Source of the DNA: Cyclobacteriaceae bacterium
GTDB lineage: Bacteria; Bacteroidota; Bacteroidia; Cytophagales; Cyclobacteriaceae
Length of the DNA stretch: 64,000 bases
Assembly: GCA_016787755.1 (NCBI GenBank)
Contig: JAEUUA010000005.1
Span: 62,001 to 126,000, forward strand
Direction of reading: 5' to 3'
Made by a program: the position numbers and the translations under genes. Shown piece after piece: positions 38,526 through 48,900 of this stretch. The notes under the pieces are model-generated. The model worked only from the letters and a program-made list of their open reading frames with translations, was not told the origin of the DNA and made no database searches. Position 1 is the stretch's first letter. Each line of letters starts with the position of its first letter.

Positions 38526-38556
38526 CAAAATTATACGGTTTTTCGGTTTAGACAAA
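38526..38556 (-). promoter_or_regulatory. Promoter of the tRNA-Tyr-Gly-Thr-tuf unit
   Basis: On the minus strand: TTTG (38556-38553), 19-base spacer, TAATTTTG (38533-38526). The -7 box fits TAnnTTTG and the spacing equals that of the rpsL and tRNA-Trp promoters. The first tRNA begins about 93 bases downstream, leaving a leader to be removed by processing. Confidence 0.7.
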
Positions 38557-38604
38557 CCCAAACAGCTATTTTATGAGAGGAAATATGAAAGTGATGAAAC
38601 AAGG

Positions 38605-38910
38605 TCACATGATCACCAAATCTTTAACTACCTCAGGACCAAACTCTTTTTGCAAAACCTCAATAACCTGACTTTTGTGAATTGCCAGGTCATTTTTTAA
38701 GGATGGACTCTCCAATTCAACAAAAAGAACTTTGTTTCGGATGTAAAGTTTTTTGGTTCGTTTAGCAATTGGTTTGCCCACCAGCCTTTCCCATGAACTA
38801 ACCAGATTGGCTTCATCAAACTTTGATTTAATATGATACCTGCTGAGCAGTTCCTGAATTGCCTGCCCAATGTGCATCGCATTGCCATCATCCTTTATAT
38901 TTTTAGCCAT
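38605..38910 (-). CDS. DUF721 (DciA-like) protein
   Basis: 101 residues. 'IGQAIQELLSRYHIKSKFDEANLVSSWERLVGKPIAKRTKKLYIRNKVLFVELESPSLKNDLAIHKSQVI' has the DUF721 pattern: a helix followed by the W-x(4)-G motif and a KH-like beta sheet. DciA relatives act in loading or operating the replicative helicase DnaB. The gene overlaps recF by 16 bases and is co-transcribed, matching a role in replication or repair. The helicase function in Bacteroidetes is inferred from the family. Confidence 0.8.
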   Translation of the reverse strand: MAKNIKDDGNAMHIGQAIQELLSRYHIKSKFDEANLVSSWERLVGKPIAKRTKKLYIRNKVLFVELESPSLKNDLAIHKSQVIEVLQKEFGPEVVKDLVIM

Positions 38911-40013
38911 TCTTCCTTGAAGGTACGGTTTTCTAACACAAACAGCCGGGCATTCATTCCAGCCTCTTTCAGAATCTGCTCACTTCTGCCCTGTCGGGCA
39001 TCTGTGATAAACATTTGACCAAAAGTACCCTGGCTTACTAATTTCATAAGCTGATGAATCCTGAAATCATCCAGTTTGTCAAAAATATCATCCAGCAAGA
39101 GTATTGGCTTGAGCTTTTTCTTTTCGACAATAGTTTGAAACTCTGCCAACTTTAAACTGATTAAAAAAGACTTTTGTTGTCCCTGTGAACCCATCCGTTT
39201 TAGTTCTTTCTTATTAAGAATAAACAAGAAATCATCTCGGTGAATGCCAACGGTTGTGCGAAGTAAAAGCAAATCACGTTTTCTGTTTTTCCTTAGACTT
39301 GTAATGAAATCTGCTCCAAGCAAATCAGATCGGTATTGAATATCAACATTTTCTACTCCCCCTTGTACAAGGAAATCATAATGCCCGTTAAACTTGGGGA
39401 CAAATCCCATCAGCAGTTCTTTGCGCACCTTATGAATGTATTCACCTGCTACTGCCAGTTTTGAATCATACGTCTCCAATAAATCAAAATCAATTTTCCC
39501 GTGTTCCGCGAAAGCGCGCAGTAAACTGTTACGTTGTTTAAGTTGATGATTATACGTAATCAAATTTTCCAGATAGGACCGATCGAGTTGACTAATAAGC
39601 GAGTCAAAAAATCTTCGCCTTAATTCAGATCCATCCCAAATCAACTCAATGTCTTGTGGGGCAATTAACACTACGGGATATTTGCCCACATGCTCCGCAA
39701 ACCTGGCGCCTTCCTGTTCATCTTCACGGATAACTTTCTTTTCTCCTTGCTGAAAGGAACAAATTACTTCCTTCAGTTTGTCTTCCACATTAAAATCTCC
39801 TTTGATTAAAAATCCGTCTTGGCCATAATTAATATTTTGGAGATCATAAGGGTTGATAGCACTTTTAGTAAAAGACAGATAATAGATCGCATCCAGCAAA
39901 TTTGTTTTTCCACTTCCATTCTTCCCAAGAAAACAATTGATCTTGCCGTCAAAGATTAGAGTAGCCTCTTCATGGTTTTTGAAATTGTAAAGTCTCAGTT
40001 TTTGAAGGAACAC
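38895..40013 (-). CDS. recF: DNA replication and repair protein RecF
   Basis: 372 residues, normal length. 'LRLYNFKNHEEATLIF', the Walker A box GKNGSGKTNLLDAIYYLS near residue 30, the ABC signature 'SQGQQKSFLISLKLA' and Walker B 'PILLLDDIFDKLD' are all present. RecF loads RecA at gaps with RecO and RecR. The start is GTG at 40013 (VFLQKLRL), since no ATG fits. It overlaps DUF721 downstream, and is divergent from the E1 alpha gene with about 100 bases between starts. Confidence 0.97.
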   Translation of the reverse strand: MFLQKLRLYNFKNHEEATLIFDGKINCFLGKNGSGKTNLLDAIYYLSFTKSAINPYDLQNINYGQDGFLIKGDFNVEDKLKEVICSFQQGEKKVIREDEQEGARFAEHVGKYPVVLIAPQDIELIWDGSELRRRFFDSLISQLDRSYLENLITYNHQLKQRNSLLRAFAEHGKIDFDLLETYDSKLAVAGEYIHKVRKELLMGFVPKFNGHYDFLVQGGVENVDIQYRSDLLGADFITSLRKNRKRDLLLLRTTVGIHRDDFLFILNKKELKRMGSQGQQKSFLISLKLAEFQTIVEKKKLKPILLLDDIFDKLDDFRIHQLMKLVSQGTFGQMFITDARQGRSEQILKEAGMNARLFVLENRTFKEEWLKI

Positions 40014-40052
40014 AATAGGTTTTATAATAATTCTTCCTGATAGTCATCGCTA

Positions 40053-40084
40053 TTTGGCGATTGGCAATGTGTGGTGTATTTTCG
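40053..40084 (+). promoter_or_regulatory. Promoter of the E1 alpha gene
   Basis: TTTG at 40053-40056, a 20-base spacer, and TATTTTCG at 40077-40084 fit the Bacteroidetes consensus. It places the start site near 40091, about 25 bases before the ATG at 40116, and rules out an upstream GTG at 40071 as the start codon. Confidence 0.65.
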
Positions 40085-40115
40085 CAACTCACATGTTGAA
40101 TCAAAATTAGCAATT

Positions 40116-41150
40116 ATGGCCACTACAGCCCAAGCTAAAGGCATAAAGCCTAAAAAAGATAAAAAGGCATACTCGAATGAAACGTATATGTTTTGGTTCG
40201 AAAGTATGCTACTGATGAGAAAATTCGAAGAGAAAGCAGGCCAGCTTTATGGTATGCAGAAGATTCGTGGATTTTGTCATTTATATATAGGTCAGGAAGC
40301 ATGTGCTGCCGGTGCCGTAAGCGCTTTACGAAAAGGCGACAAATATATTACCGCTTACCGTGATCATGCGCATCCATTGGCATTGGGCACGAGCGCCAAT
40401 GCTATTATGGCTGAGTTATATGGTAAAGAAACCGGAGTTTCGAAAGGCAAGGGTGGATCAATGCACATTTTTGATAAAGAACATGGTTTTTTTGGTGGTC
40501 ATGGCATCGTAGGAGCACAAATACCGCTTGGAGCAGGAATTGCTTTTGCAGAGATGTATAATAAAACTGGCAACTTATGTATTTGCTACATGGGTGACGG
40601 TGCCGTGCGTCAAGGAGCTTTTCACGAGGCTCTTAATCTGGCAATGCTATGGAAAATTCCTGTAATTTTTGCTATTGAAAACAATGGCTATGCCATGGGT
40701 ACATCGGTGAAGAGAACATCGAATGTTCACGAATTATATACGTTGGGCGAATCGTATGATATGCCATCAGAAGCAGTAGACGCTATGAACGTGGAAGATG
40801 TGCATGATGCTGTGGAGCGAGCTGCCGAACGAGCCAGGGCAGGTGAAGGCCCTACCTTGTTGGAGTTGAGAACGTACCGCTATAAAGGCCATTCCATGTC
40901 CGACCCACAAAAATATCGCTCAAAGGAAGAGGTTGAGGATTATAAACAACGTGATCCCATTGAACAGGTGCGTGATACGATCCTTAAGAAGAAAATCGCT
41001 ACCCAAAAAGATTTGGAAGCAATAGAAAAGAAGGTATTGACCCAGGTGGATGAAAGTGTAAAATTTGCTGAGGAATCTAATTATCCGGATCCATCAGAAG
41101 CCTTAAAAGATATTTATGCAGAACCTGATTATCCATTCATTATGGATTGA
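40116..41150 (+). CDS. pdhA: Pyruvate dehydrogenase E1 component, alpha subunit
   Basis: 344 residues from ATG 40116 (MATTAQAKG). It is the thiamine-diphosphate-dependent alpha subunit of the 2-oxo acid dehydrogenase E1. Motifs: 'GFCHLYIGQEACAAG', 'YRDHAHPLALG', the ThDP-binding 'GDGAVRQGAFHEALNLAMLWKIPVIFAIENNGYAMGTS', and 'YRYKGHSMSDPQKYR' with the phosphorylation-loop-like His. Its beta-subunit and E2 partners are not in the window. A promoter at 40053 and a terminator at 41189 frame it as a single-gene transcript. Branched-chain specificity cannot be fully excluded. Confidence 0.92.
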   Translation: MATTAQAKGIKPKKDKKAYSNETYMFWFESMLLMRKFEEKAGQLYGMQKIRGFCHLYIGQEACAAGAVSALRKGDKYITAYRDHAHPLALGTSANAIMAELYGKETGVSKGKGGSMHIFDKEHGFFGGHGIVGAQIPLGAGIAFAEMYNKTGNLCICYMGDGAVRQGAFHEALNLAMLWKIPVIFAIENNGYAMGTSVKRTSNVHELYTLGESYDMPSEAVDAMNVEDVHDAVERAAERARAGEGPTLLELRTYRYKGHSMSDPQKYRSKEEVEDYKQRDPIEQVRDTILKKKIATQKDLEAIEKKVLTQVDESVKFAEESNYPDPSEALKDIYAEPDYPFIMD

Positions 41151-41188
41151 TCTGTTTTTGTTTAATAAGCCTGAATTCTTAGTTTTGC

Positions 41189-41216
41189 GTCCCGCTCAGT
41201 GAGCGGGACTTTTTAT
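41189..41216 (+). terminator. Terminator after the E1 alpha gene
   Basis: GTCCCGCTCA and TGAGCGGGAC form a 10-base inverted repeat around a single G (effectively an eight-pair stem with a small loop), followed by TTTTTATTTTA. Located about 40 bases past the stop codon. Confidence 0.85.
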
Positions 41217-41226
41217 TTTACCGAAC

Positions 41227-41913
41227 ATGGCAAAGAAGGAAGAAAACAAAGATTTATTAGAGAATCCAGAAGTTATCCAGGAAAAACTGGAAGGTGTTGA
41301 GCATTGGTTTGAACAAAATCCTAAAATAGTAATTGGCGTTGCAGCCGCATTATTAATTGTGGTGGGTGGGTTCTTCGGATACCGGTACTACATGGGTATT
41401 CAGGATGCGCAAGCTCAAAAGGATATGTTCCAGGCGGTGCGGTATTTTGAGGCCGACAGTTTGTCACTTGCTTTAAATGGCGATGGAAACAACCTTGGCT
41501 TTCTTCAAATCATTGACGATTACGGAAGCACTGATGCGGGTAACCTGGCGAACTATTATGCTGGATTTATTTACCTAAAGCAAGCGAAATTTCCACTTGC
41601 GATTTTCCATCTTGAAGATTTCAGCTCAAATGATTTGTTGGTTCAAGCCCGTGCTTATAGCCTAATGGGCGATGCCTATATGGAGCAAAATGATTATGAA
41701 AATGCTGCCAAATATTACGACAAGGCCTCTAGCTACAAACCCAATAAAGAATTTACGCCAATTTACTTAATGAAAGCTGCATTGGCTTATGAGAAATTGA
41801 ATAACTACGATAAGGCGAAAGCTGCCTACCAAACTATTATTGAAAAGTTTTGGGATAGCAGTGAGTTGCAAAATGCAAGGAAGTTTAAGGCTCGTTTAGA
41901 GAGCAACTCTTAA
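41227..41913 (+). CDS. TPR-repeat membrane protein
   Basis: 228 residues. A charged N-terminus (about 35 residues) precedes one transmembrane helix (IVIGVAAALLIVVGGFFGYRYY, residues 36-57). TPR-like helices follow: 'LANYYAGFIYLKQAKFPLAIFHLEDF', 'AYSLMGDAYMEQNDYENAAKYYDKASS' and 'MKAALAYEKLNNYDKAKAAYQTIIEKF'. This layout resembles YfgM and other periplasmic chaperone-like proteins, but the specific partner is unknown. It lies between two terminators (41189 and 41934), so is probably its own transcription unit. Confidence 0.85.
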   Translation: MAKKEENKDLLENPEVIQEKLEGVEHWFEQNPKIVIGVAAALLIVVGGFFGYRYYMGIQDAQAQKDMFQAVRYFEADSLSLALNGDGNNLGFLQIIDDYGSTDAGNLANYYAGFIYLKQAKFPLAIFHLEDFSSNDLLVQARAYSLMGDAYMEQNDYENAAKYYDKASSYKPNKEFTPIYLMKAALAYEKLNNYDKAKAAYQTIIEKFWDSSELQNARKFKARLESNS

Positions 41914-41933
41914 ACTCAATCTTAGTACATTTG

Positions 41934-41959
41934 AAGGGATAGATATCTATCCCTTTTTT
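41934..41959 (+). terminator. Terminator after the TPR gene
   Basis: AAGGGATAGAT and ATCTATCCCTT form an 11-pair inverted repeat followed by a T run (TTTTTT), 21 bases after the stop codon of the TPR gene. Confidence 0.8.
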
Positions 41960-41973
41960 ATTATCAAAAATTT

Positions 41974-42441
41974 ATGGCCGGCATACTAAAGTCAGTTTCA
42001 ACGAAAAGCAAAATCAATCTCGCCAAGAAAAAATTTGCCATTGTGGTGGCTGAATGGAATGAAGATATTACAGAATCACTCTATCAAGGAGCTTTCGATG
42101 CGCTGATTGAGATGGGTGTTAAAAAATCTAACATTATACGAAAGAATGTACCCGGTGCATTTGAACTAACATTAGGTGCGCTTTGGATGGCTGAGAAAAA
42201 GGAAATGGATGCAGTGATATGTCTTGGTTGTGTTATACAAGGAGACACGCCACACTTTGATTACATCTGCCAGGGAGTAACGTATGGAATTACTAAAGTG
42301 AACCTCAAAACCCAAAAGCCGGTGATCTTTGGGGTGCTTACAACCCTCAATAAAAAACAAGCATTGGAACGCGCAGGAGGTAAACTAGGAAACAAGGGTG
42401 AAGAAGCTGCCATTACTGCCGTGAAGATGTTAGAGTTTTAA
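41974..42441 (+). CDS. ribH: 6,7-dimethyl-8-ribityllumazine synthase
   Basis: 155 residues, the penultimate enzyme of riboflavin biosynthesis, which condenses 5-amino-6-ribitylaminouracil with 3,4-dihydroxy-2-butanone 4-phosphate. Motifs: '[20 protein letters not shown]', '[16 protein letters not shown]', '[20 protein letters not shown]' and '[22 protein letters not shown]'. It forms icosahedral or pentameric assemblies in other species. No FMN riboswitch or other rib gene is adjacent. A bidirectional terminator separates it from icd. Confidence 0.97.
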   Translation: MAGILKSVSTKSKINLAKKKFAIVVAEWNEDITESLYQGAFDALIEMGVKKSNIIRKNVPGAFELTLGALWMAEKKEMDAVICLGCVIQGDTPHFDYICQGVTYGITKVNLKTQKPVIFGVLTTLNKKQALERAGGKLGNKGEEAAITAVKMLEF

Positions 42442-42457
42442 TGCTCTCAACTAGCAC

Positions 42458-42492
42458 AAAAAAAAGGAAATCAAAATTGATTTCCTTTTTTT
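42458..42492. terminator. Bidirectional terminator between ribH and icd
   Basis: AAAAAAAGGAAATCAA-AATTGATTTCCTTTTTTT is a long near-perfect inverted repeat. It lies about 20 bases past both stop codons of the convergent ribH and icd genes, and poly-T follows on either strand. Confidence 0.85.
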
Positions 42493-42512
42493 ATTTCGCC
42501 AAATAATGCTGT

Positions 42513-43844
42513 TTACATATTCTTCACAATCTCATCCCCAAACTCTGAGCACTTCAATAACGTTGCGCCTTCCATTTGGCGGTGGAAATCGTAGGTTACC
42601 CGTTTGGTGGCAATTGCTTTTTCAAGTCCTTTATTAATTAAGTCAGCAGCTTCTTGCCAGCCCATATATTCAAGCATCATTACACCAGAAAGAATCACTG
42701 AGCCAGGGTTCACTTTATCCTGACCGGCATACTTAGGTGCCGTACCATGAGTCGCTTCAAAAATTGCATGACCTGTAATGTAATTGATGTTTGCCCCCGG
42801 AGCAATGCCAATACCACCCACTTGAGCAGCTAATGCATCGCTTAAATAATCACCATTTAAATTTAAAGTAGCAATCACTTCAAAATCACTAGGACGGGTA
42901 AGCACTTGTTGTAAGGTAATGTCGGCTATTGAATCTTTAATTAAGATTTTACCGGCAGTCAGTTCAGCCTTTTGCTCCGCGTTTGCTGCATCTTCCCCTT
43001 TTTCTTTTTTCGTTTTCTCCCATTGGTTCCATGTATATACTTTGTCTGCAAAGTATTCTTTGGCTACTCCATAGCCCCAATCGCGAAAAGCACCTTCGGT
43101 ATATTTCATTATGTTACCCTTATGCACAAGTGTAACTGATTCTCTTTTGTGTTTGATTGCATAAGCAATAGCACTATGAATCAACCGTACGCTGCCACTA
43201 TAACTAACCGGCTTAATACCAATACCTACCTGAACATCGTTGTTCATATTAGGAGCTCCCACCATTTTCCAGAAAGACTCTGACTTCTCTTTTGTATTAA
43301 AGCGAATCTTATCGTACTCTTTCGGGAATTCCTTCGCTAAGAAATCTAGTATTTTTTTAGACTCGGGTGTACCTGCTGCAAATTCAATACCTGCATAGAT
43401 ATCTTCTGTATTTTCGCGGAAGATTACCATATCTACAGCCCCCGGATTTTTTACCGGTGAAGGGACTCCTTCATACCATCTTACTGGGCGGAGACATACA
43501 TACAAATCTAAAATCTGGCGAAGGGCAACATTTAGCGAACGAATTCCTCCACCCACGGGAGTAGTAAGCGGGCCTTTAATACCAACCAAATATTCTCGGA
43601 AAGCATCTAATGTTTCGTCAGGGAGCCAATTACCAGTTTTGTTAAAGGACTTTTCACCTGCCATTACTTCCTTCCAGTTTATTTTGCGTTTGCCATCGTA
43701 TGCTTTTGCTACGGCTGCATCAAAAACTTTTTGAGAAGCAGACCAAATGTCCGGACCTGTTCCATCCCCTTCAATAAAAGGAATGGTTGGATTTTCAGGA
43801 ACTGTTAATTTTCCGTTGTTGATTGTAATTTTCTTGTCACTCAT
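42513..43844 (-). CDS. icd: NADP-dependent isocitrate dehydrogenase
   Basis: 443 residues of the single-chain, homodimeric IDH type (E. coli-like). Motifs: '[13 protein letters not shown]' near the N-terminus, '[26 protein letters not shown]' containing the substrate-binding Ser and Arg, '[14 protein letters not shown]', '[18 protein letters not shown]', and '[24 protein letters not shown]' near the NADP site. It oxidises isocitrate to 2-oxoglutarate in the TCA cycle. The phosphorylation-site Ser is in 'GIRSLNV'. No kinase is encoded here. Confidence 0.95.
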   Translation of the reverse strand: MSDKKITINNGKLTVPENPTIPFIEGDGTGPDIWSASQKVFDAAVAKAYDGKRKINWKEVMAGEKSFNKTGNWLPDETLDAFREYLVGIKGPLTTPVGGGIRSLNVALRQILDLYVCLRPVRWYEGVPSPVKNPGAVDMVIFRENTEDIYAGIEFAAGTPESKKILDFLAKEFPKEYDKIRFNTKEKSESFWKMVGAPNMNNDVQVGIGIKPVSYSGSVRLIHSAIAYAIKHKRESVTLVHKGNIMKYTEGAFRDWGYGVAKEYFADKVYTWNQWEKTKKEKGEDAANAEQKAELTAGKILIKDSIADITLQQVLTRPSDFEVIATLNLNGDYLSDALAAQVGGIGIAPGANINYITGHAIFEATHGTAPKYAGQDKVNPGSVILSGVMMLEYMGWQEAADLINKGLEKAIATKRVTYDFHRQMEGATLLKCSEFGDEIVKNM

Positions 43845-43982
43845 GTTGCAGTACTAAGGTTAGTATAAAGTTAAATCGCTGGGTGTTCCCAATTTTGGAG
43901 CGGGAAAATTAGGAAATTAAGGTCACAAATGAAGATATTTTTATAGTAGAGGTTTCTTGAGGGAGTTCTTTTGGCTCACACA

Positions 43983-44801
43983 TCAATACTTCTCCTCCTG
44001 ATTCGGGAATTCACGCGCTTTCACATCCGCTACGTAATTTCCAATGGCATTCGTCATTATAGTGTTGAGATCTGCATATCTGCGCAAGAAGCGTGGTTTG
44101 AAGTCCTTGGTTATCCCAAGCATATCCTGCATCACCAACACTTGTCCGTCCACATCGGGGCCAGCTCCTATACCAATTACTGGAATACTAACACTAGCTG
44201 CCACCTTTTTAGCAAGCTCAGCCGGAATTTTCTCTAATACGATTCCAAAACAACCACACTCCTGCAATAAGAGCGCATCCTCCAATAGTTTATTGGCTTC
44301 CTCCTCTTCCTTAGCCCGCACAGAATAGGTCCCAAACTTGTAAATGGATTGTGGAGTTAAACCCAAATGCCCCATCACTGGCACACCCGCACTTAAAATT
44401 CGTAACACCGAATCTTTTACCTCACTCCCGCCTTCCATCTTCACAGCGTGGGCTCCTGACTCTTTCATGATGCGGATGGATGACCTCAACGCTTCACCCG
44501 AGCTTCCCTGATAATAACCAAACGGAATATCTACTACCACTAATGCACGCTTTACTGCTTTCACCACAGACGTAGCATGATATATCATTTGATCGAGCGT
44601 GATTGGCAACGTAGTTTCATTTCCCGCCATCACATTAGAGGCTGAATCTCCCACCAAAATAACATCAATGCCTGCTCCATCAATAATACGTGCCATGCTA
44701 TAATCATATGCGGTTAGCATGGCTATCTTCTCACCACGATTCTTCATTTCCTGAAGTTGGTGTGTTGTTATTTTCTTTATATTCAATTTATGTACAGACA
44801 C
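43983..44801 (-). CDS. panB: 3-methyl-2-oxobutanoate hydroxymethyltransferase
   Basis: 272 residues. It transfers a hydroxymethyl group to alpha-ketoisovalerate, the first step toward pantothenate and coenzyme A. Motifs: '[33 protein letters not shown]', '[11 protein letters not shown]', 'VKMEGGSEV', 'GHLGLTPQS' and the catalytic-site '[16 protein letters not shown]'. The start appears to be GTG at 44801 ([11 protein letters not shown]), agreeing with the family's common MSVHK N-terminus. It follows the phosphoribosyltransferase gene by 18 bases. Confidence 0.96.
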   Translation of the reverse strand: MSVHKLNIKKITTHQLQEMKNRGEKIAMLTAYDYSMARIIDGAGIDVILVGDSASNVMAGNETTLPITLDQMIYHATSVVKAVKRALVVVDIPFGYYQGSSGEALRSSIRIMKESGAHAVKMEGGSEVKDSVLRILSAGVPVMGHLGLTPQSIYKFGTYSVRAKEEEEANKLLEDALLLQECGCFGIVLEKIPAELAKKVAASVSIPVIGIGAGPDVDGQVLVMQDMLGITKDFKPRFLRRYADLNTIMTNAIGNYVADVKAREFPNQEEKY

Positions 44802-44819
44802 AGCGTTGAGTTTGATTTA

Positions 44820-45329
44820 TTACCGTAAATAGACAGCCGACTTTTTTCCAAGGATCACTTCTACATGATCATTTAGCATGGTGGTTAATTCGTAGCCCGT
44901 ATAGGTGGGCGTAATCGGGAACAGTGTGTGACTCCTATTCACCAGCACCGCTACCTCAATTTTTTTTACTTCCGTAACCAGAAAGGGCTTCATGCCGTAG
45001 GCGAGCGTGCGACCGGTATTTAACACATCATCGATTAAGATAATACACTTCCTCTTAAAGTCCTTTGTCTCAACATCCAGTGTAACTTCGGATTGTTGTG
45101 GTGCTAATTTATCAAGCGTCACTTTCACCACGTTAATGGGTAACCTTGAAATCTTTTCGAGTTCAACGGCAATTAGTTTTGTTAGCGAATAACCCTGCCC
45201 ATCGATACCGGCCAGTACAAAAGATTTTTCTTTGAAGTTGTTTTCAAAAATTTCGTAGGCTATTCTTCTGATCTTTTGATTGACCTTAGTGGAGTCGAGT
45301 ACTAACGCTTTTTCAGAAATTGCGCTCAT
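44820..45329 (-). CDS. PyrR-like phosphoribosyltransferase
   Basis: 169 residues with the type I PRT fold. The PRPP-binding loop is 'CIILIDDVLNTGRTL' around residues 90-105, and 'VLVNRSHTLFPITPTYTGYELTT' matches the PyrR/uracil PRT C-terminal region. PyrR proteins bind pyr mRNA in Firmicutes or act as uracil phosphoribosyltransferases, but no pyr genes are near. Substrate and regulatory role are therefore open. Its ATG overlaps the Lrp gene stop by four bases (ATGA), so the two are translationally coupled. Confidence 0.82.
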   Translation of the reverse strand: MSAISEKALVLDSTKVNQKIRRIAYEIFENNFKEKSFVLAGIDGQGYSLTKLIAVELEKISRLPINVVKVTLDKLAPQQSEVTLDVETKDFKRKCIILIDDVLNTGRTLAYGMKPFLVTEVKKIEVAVLVNRSHTLFPITPTYTGYELTTMLNDHVEVILGKKSAVYLR

Positions 45330-45793
45330 GGTATAGGCACTACTTTACTGTCCTTGAATGTTGAAAGGATAACCGTTGTTTGCATGTTATCAACCACTTC
45401 AATGTTTGTAACTTTCTCTAACATTAGATTTTGATAAGCAGGAATGTCTGGAGCTACAATCTTCAAAATGAAATCAGCTTGCCCGGTTACGTGATGACAT
45501 TCTATTACTTCATCGATTTGCTGAATCGCATTCATAAACTTGGCAATATTATCTTTATTATGACCCTTAAGGGAAACCATAACGAAGGTGGAAACACCAA
45601 GCCCCACACTTGCCATATTAATCACAGCATGATAACTTTTAATTACACCGGCATTCTCAAGTTTTTTTACACGCTCTAGGGTAGGTGCTGGTGACAATCC
45701 TATTTCTATAGCTAGTTGGGCGTTGGTTATGTTTGAGTCCGTTTGCAGGATTTCCAAAATCTTGCGATCCGTGGCATCTAATTTTATATTCAT
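45326..45793 (-). CDS. Lrp/AsnC-family transcriptional regulator
   Basis: 155 residues. The N-terminal winged helix (LDATDRKILEILQTDSNITNAQLAIEIGLSPAPTLERVKKLENAGVI type) occupies residues 4-50, and the C-terminal RAM/ACT-like effector domain includes 'VMVSLKGHNKDNIAKFMNAIQQIDEVIECHHVTGQADFILKI'. It belongs to amino-acid-responsive feast/famine regulators. Its target may include its own operon with the PRT and panB genes, since the three are contiguous, but no specific site was identified. Confidence 0.92.
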   Translation of the reverse strand: MNIKLDATDRKILEILQTDSNITNAQLAIEIGLSPAPTLERVKKLENAGVIKSYHAVINMASVGLGVSTFVMVSLKGHNKDNIAKFMNAIQQIDEVIECHHVTGQADFILKIVAPDIPAYQNLMLEKVTNIEVVDNMQTTVILSTFKDSKVVPIP

Positions 45794-45907
45794 GTGAATA
45801 AAAGGGGTAATGAGTGTCTCTCTTGTAAAATTAATTTTTTTTCGCGCAAAGCAGCTAAAGACTAAAGAAAGAATTCCACTAAATAACCTAAGTTCAAATC
45901 GTAAGTG

Positions 45908-48900
45908 TTATCGAATGATCGAAAAGCGTGAAGTACGGGATACCTTTCCATCAAAGTAAGAGACAAAATAAATTCCTGCGCCCAGATTGCTTACATTCAC
46001 CTTTACCTGATTCAGCCCCAACAAAACAGGTTCATAGTTTTTTTCCAATACAATCTGACCTGATGCGTTATAAATGATCACACGCATCGATTCACTTTCA
46101 GGATTAATCCAATCAATAAATAATTCATCCTGAGCCGGATTAGGATAAGGTTGAATGGCAATTGTCTCAATTTGGAGATTTAAACATTGGCGATTGTCAA
46201 ATAAGTAAACATCTCCTACAATGCTCACTTCTGCGCATACATAGTGTAAATTTTTAGGTAAGATATCGATAGATAGCGTACGTGTTAGTACTTGATTGGG
46301 AAGGATAATTCCAACCAGTTTCTCTTTCACAAATGTATTGCCGGATAAATCAATGATCACATCTGGATTAGCTATTGAAATATTGCCCTGATTCGTGATA
46401 GTCACTTGTACCTTCATGGTGCCACCGGAAGGAATTAATTTAAACTCTGAAAGTACTGCGTTACTGTTCGGCACTACTACCTTAACTATTTTTATAAAAC
46501 TATCCTGGCACCCTAATGCGTTTCTCGCGATCAGCTCAACCGGATACTCACCAAGTTGATTGAAGATGAAAGACGGAGAAAATTCGCTGCTGGTGGAATT
46601 ATTTGAGTCATTAAATTTCCACAAATAAGTGGTTGCTAACGAGGAAGTATTAGTAAAGCCAACGGTTAATGGAGAACCTCCAGATTCTGGTGACGGAGTG
46701 AACTGTGCTTGAGGCGCCTGGCTGATGGCCACGGATTTGGTTATCGAATAAACACATCCAGATTGTCGGGTAGTATTCATCTTAACAGCATAACTTCCCA
46801 TACTCGGGAAAATATGTTCAGCAGGTGAGCCTGTGCCAACACCTTGTCCACCAAAGTCCCATATCCACGATACGGCTGGATCATTGCCCCCAGCATTTTT
46901 TTCTTGAAATTGTGTGGGCTTACCAGCACAAGTACTAAGGGCAGTAAAGTCGGGCACAGCCGGAATAGGAACATTAACAATTTTAGACATTTGACTGACA
47001 CAATTATTGCTCCCGGTAACGGTAAGCATTACTGGAAGAGAGCCTGTTGTTGAAAATACGTGAGTTGCATTTTTTGTGGTATAGGTACTATTTTGTATTG
47101 ACCACAGCCACGCTTTCACGGTTGGATCTGATGCATCTGCAAATTGCGTTCCTTGATTTAGGCAGGCAATGCCATTACTGAAATTAACGGAAGGTGGCGT
47201 TGAAATAGTAACTTGCTTTTGAGTGGATGTGGCGCATCCAAAATTTGTTGTGGCTGAAAGCGAGACTTGATAGTCTCCCGCCAGTACATACGTGTAGGTA
47301 GGATTTTTTTGTGTTGAGGATCCATTATTTAAATCTCCAAAGTTCCATAACCAAGTCGTTATGTTGCTATCGGTCAATGAAGGAGTTTGATCATTAAATT
47401 GAGAAGGCGAACCCGCACACGAGAATGGGGGAAGATCGATTGAGAAATTAGTTTGCGGTTTGGAATAGATGGTGATAGGTTTTATCAATTGACTACTACA
47501 CCCATTGCTGCTCGTGGTAATTAATGAGACTTGATAGTTTCCTTTATCCGAATAGGAATAAACTGGATTCAACTCAGTACTTGTCTGTCCATCTCCAAAG
47601 CTCCATTGATAGCCAGTTATATCCCCAAACGAAGAATTGGTAAATGAAACTACTTCATCCTGGCATTGCCCTACCGCGGAGAATTCAACTGTCGGGCCAA
47701 CCTGAATGTTAGAAATCATCTGTGCACGCTCATCTGAACATCCCGGAATTGAAACCTGCAATGCAATGCTTTTGTCTCCACCCGATTGGAATGTATATTT
47801 TAAATCGCGAGTAGTTGAAACGGGAAGACCTTCCACCTTCCATTGATAAGAAAGGTTGCCATCAAACAGGTCACTGGTAGTATTTACAAAAGTAAACTCA
47901 TTGTTTGTACAAACCTGACCCGAAGGCACATTGAACGAGGAAAGCGGTTTGTTATAAATAGATAGTGCTTTGCTAGTTGAATTATTGCAGCCATTTGTGG
48001 CCGTCACTAAAAGTTTTACTTCATACTGATTAGCATGTGCATATTGATGACTGGGATTAGTCTGTGTAGAATTAGAAAGATCACCAAAATCCCAATTATA
48101 GGTTTGAATAGCATCTAAGGTATTAACTGAAAATGTGGTGGCAACATCCACACACATGGTATTAAAACTAATATCTATAATTGGCGCCTGGCTGTTTGTT
48201 ATCAGTATGGATTTGCTCCGTTCAGCATATTCACCTCCATTTTTAAAAGCCCGGAGCGTGATAGCTTTAGTTCCCGCAGTAGCGAACGAAAGCTGAGGAC
48301 TTATCTGGGTAAGCACGGATGAAAATTCCAGATCACAAGAAGGATTCGGAAAATCCAATCGATATAACCGGGTAGTGTTCCATGAGGGCGAGAACGTAAA
48401 CCAATTACTTTTATGTTTTATTAGTTTTATTTTCAGTGTATTTTCTAAAATAGAAAAATTACCCATCGAACTTCCATTGGCATTCATTAATGAAAGTGCC
48501 GACCCCAGGTTAACTTTTATAAGACTTCCTTCTAACGTTGAGATAAACAAGGAATAAGTACCATTATCATAGGCCCCATCTATTCCATAGGGTGTAAATC
48601 CACTGAGAATTGTGAGGGAAATATTGATTATAGTAGGAGTGCTGAACAAGTTTGCTCCGAAGCTAACTTGTTGCAACGTTTTATTCCCATAGGCCACTAC
48701 ATATCCAAAATAATTCCCATTGTCTAAAAACAAAACCAAATCACCTAATGCTGACCCAAATGGATTACTAATGCCGGAAATTACATCCCCAGGCCCTGGT
48801 ATGGAATCAATTAGGGGAAGGCGTACAATCGTAAACGAAGAATTGAGAGTGAGTACAATGATCCAGTGTGTGCCATCATACATCATATCGAAACCACCAT

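Noticed and set aside
40071..40115. N-terminal extension of the E1 alpha subunit from a GTG
   Set aside because: The GTG lies upstream of the predicted -7 box and transcription start; the ATG at 40116 agrees with the family.
41160..41226. Possible small RNA between the E1 alpha and TPR genes
   Set aside because: The structure is a standard terminator hairpin, with no room for a separate promoter.
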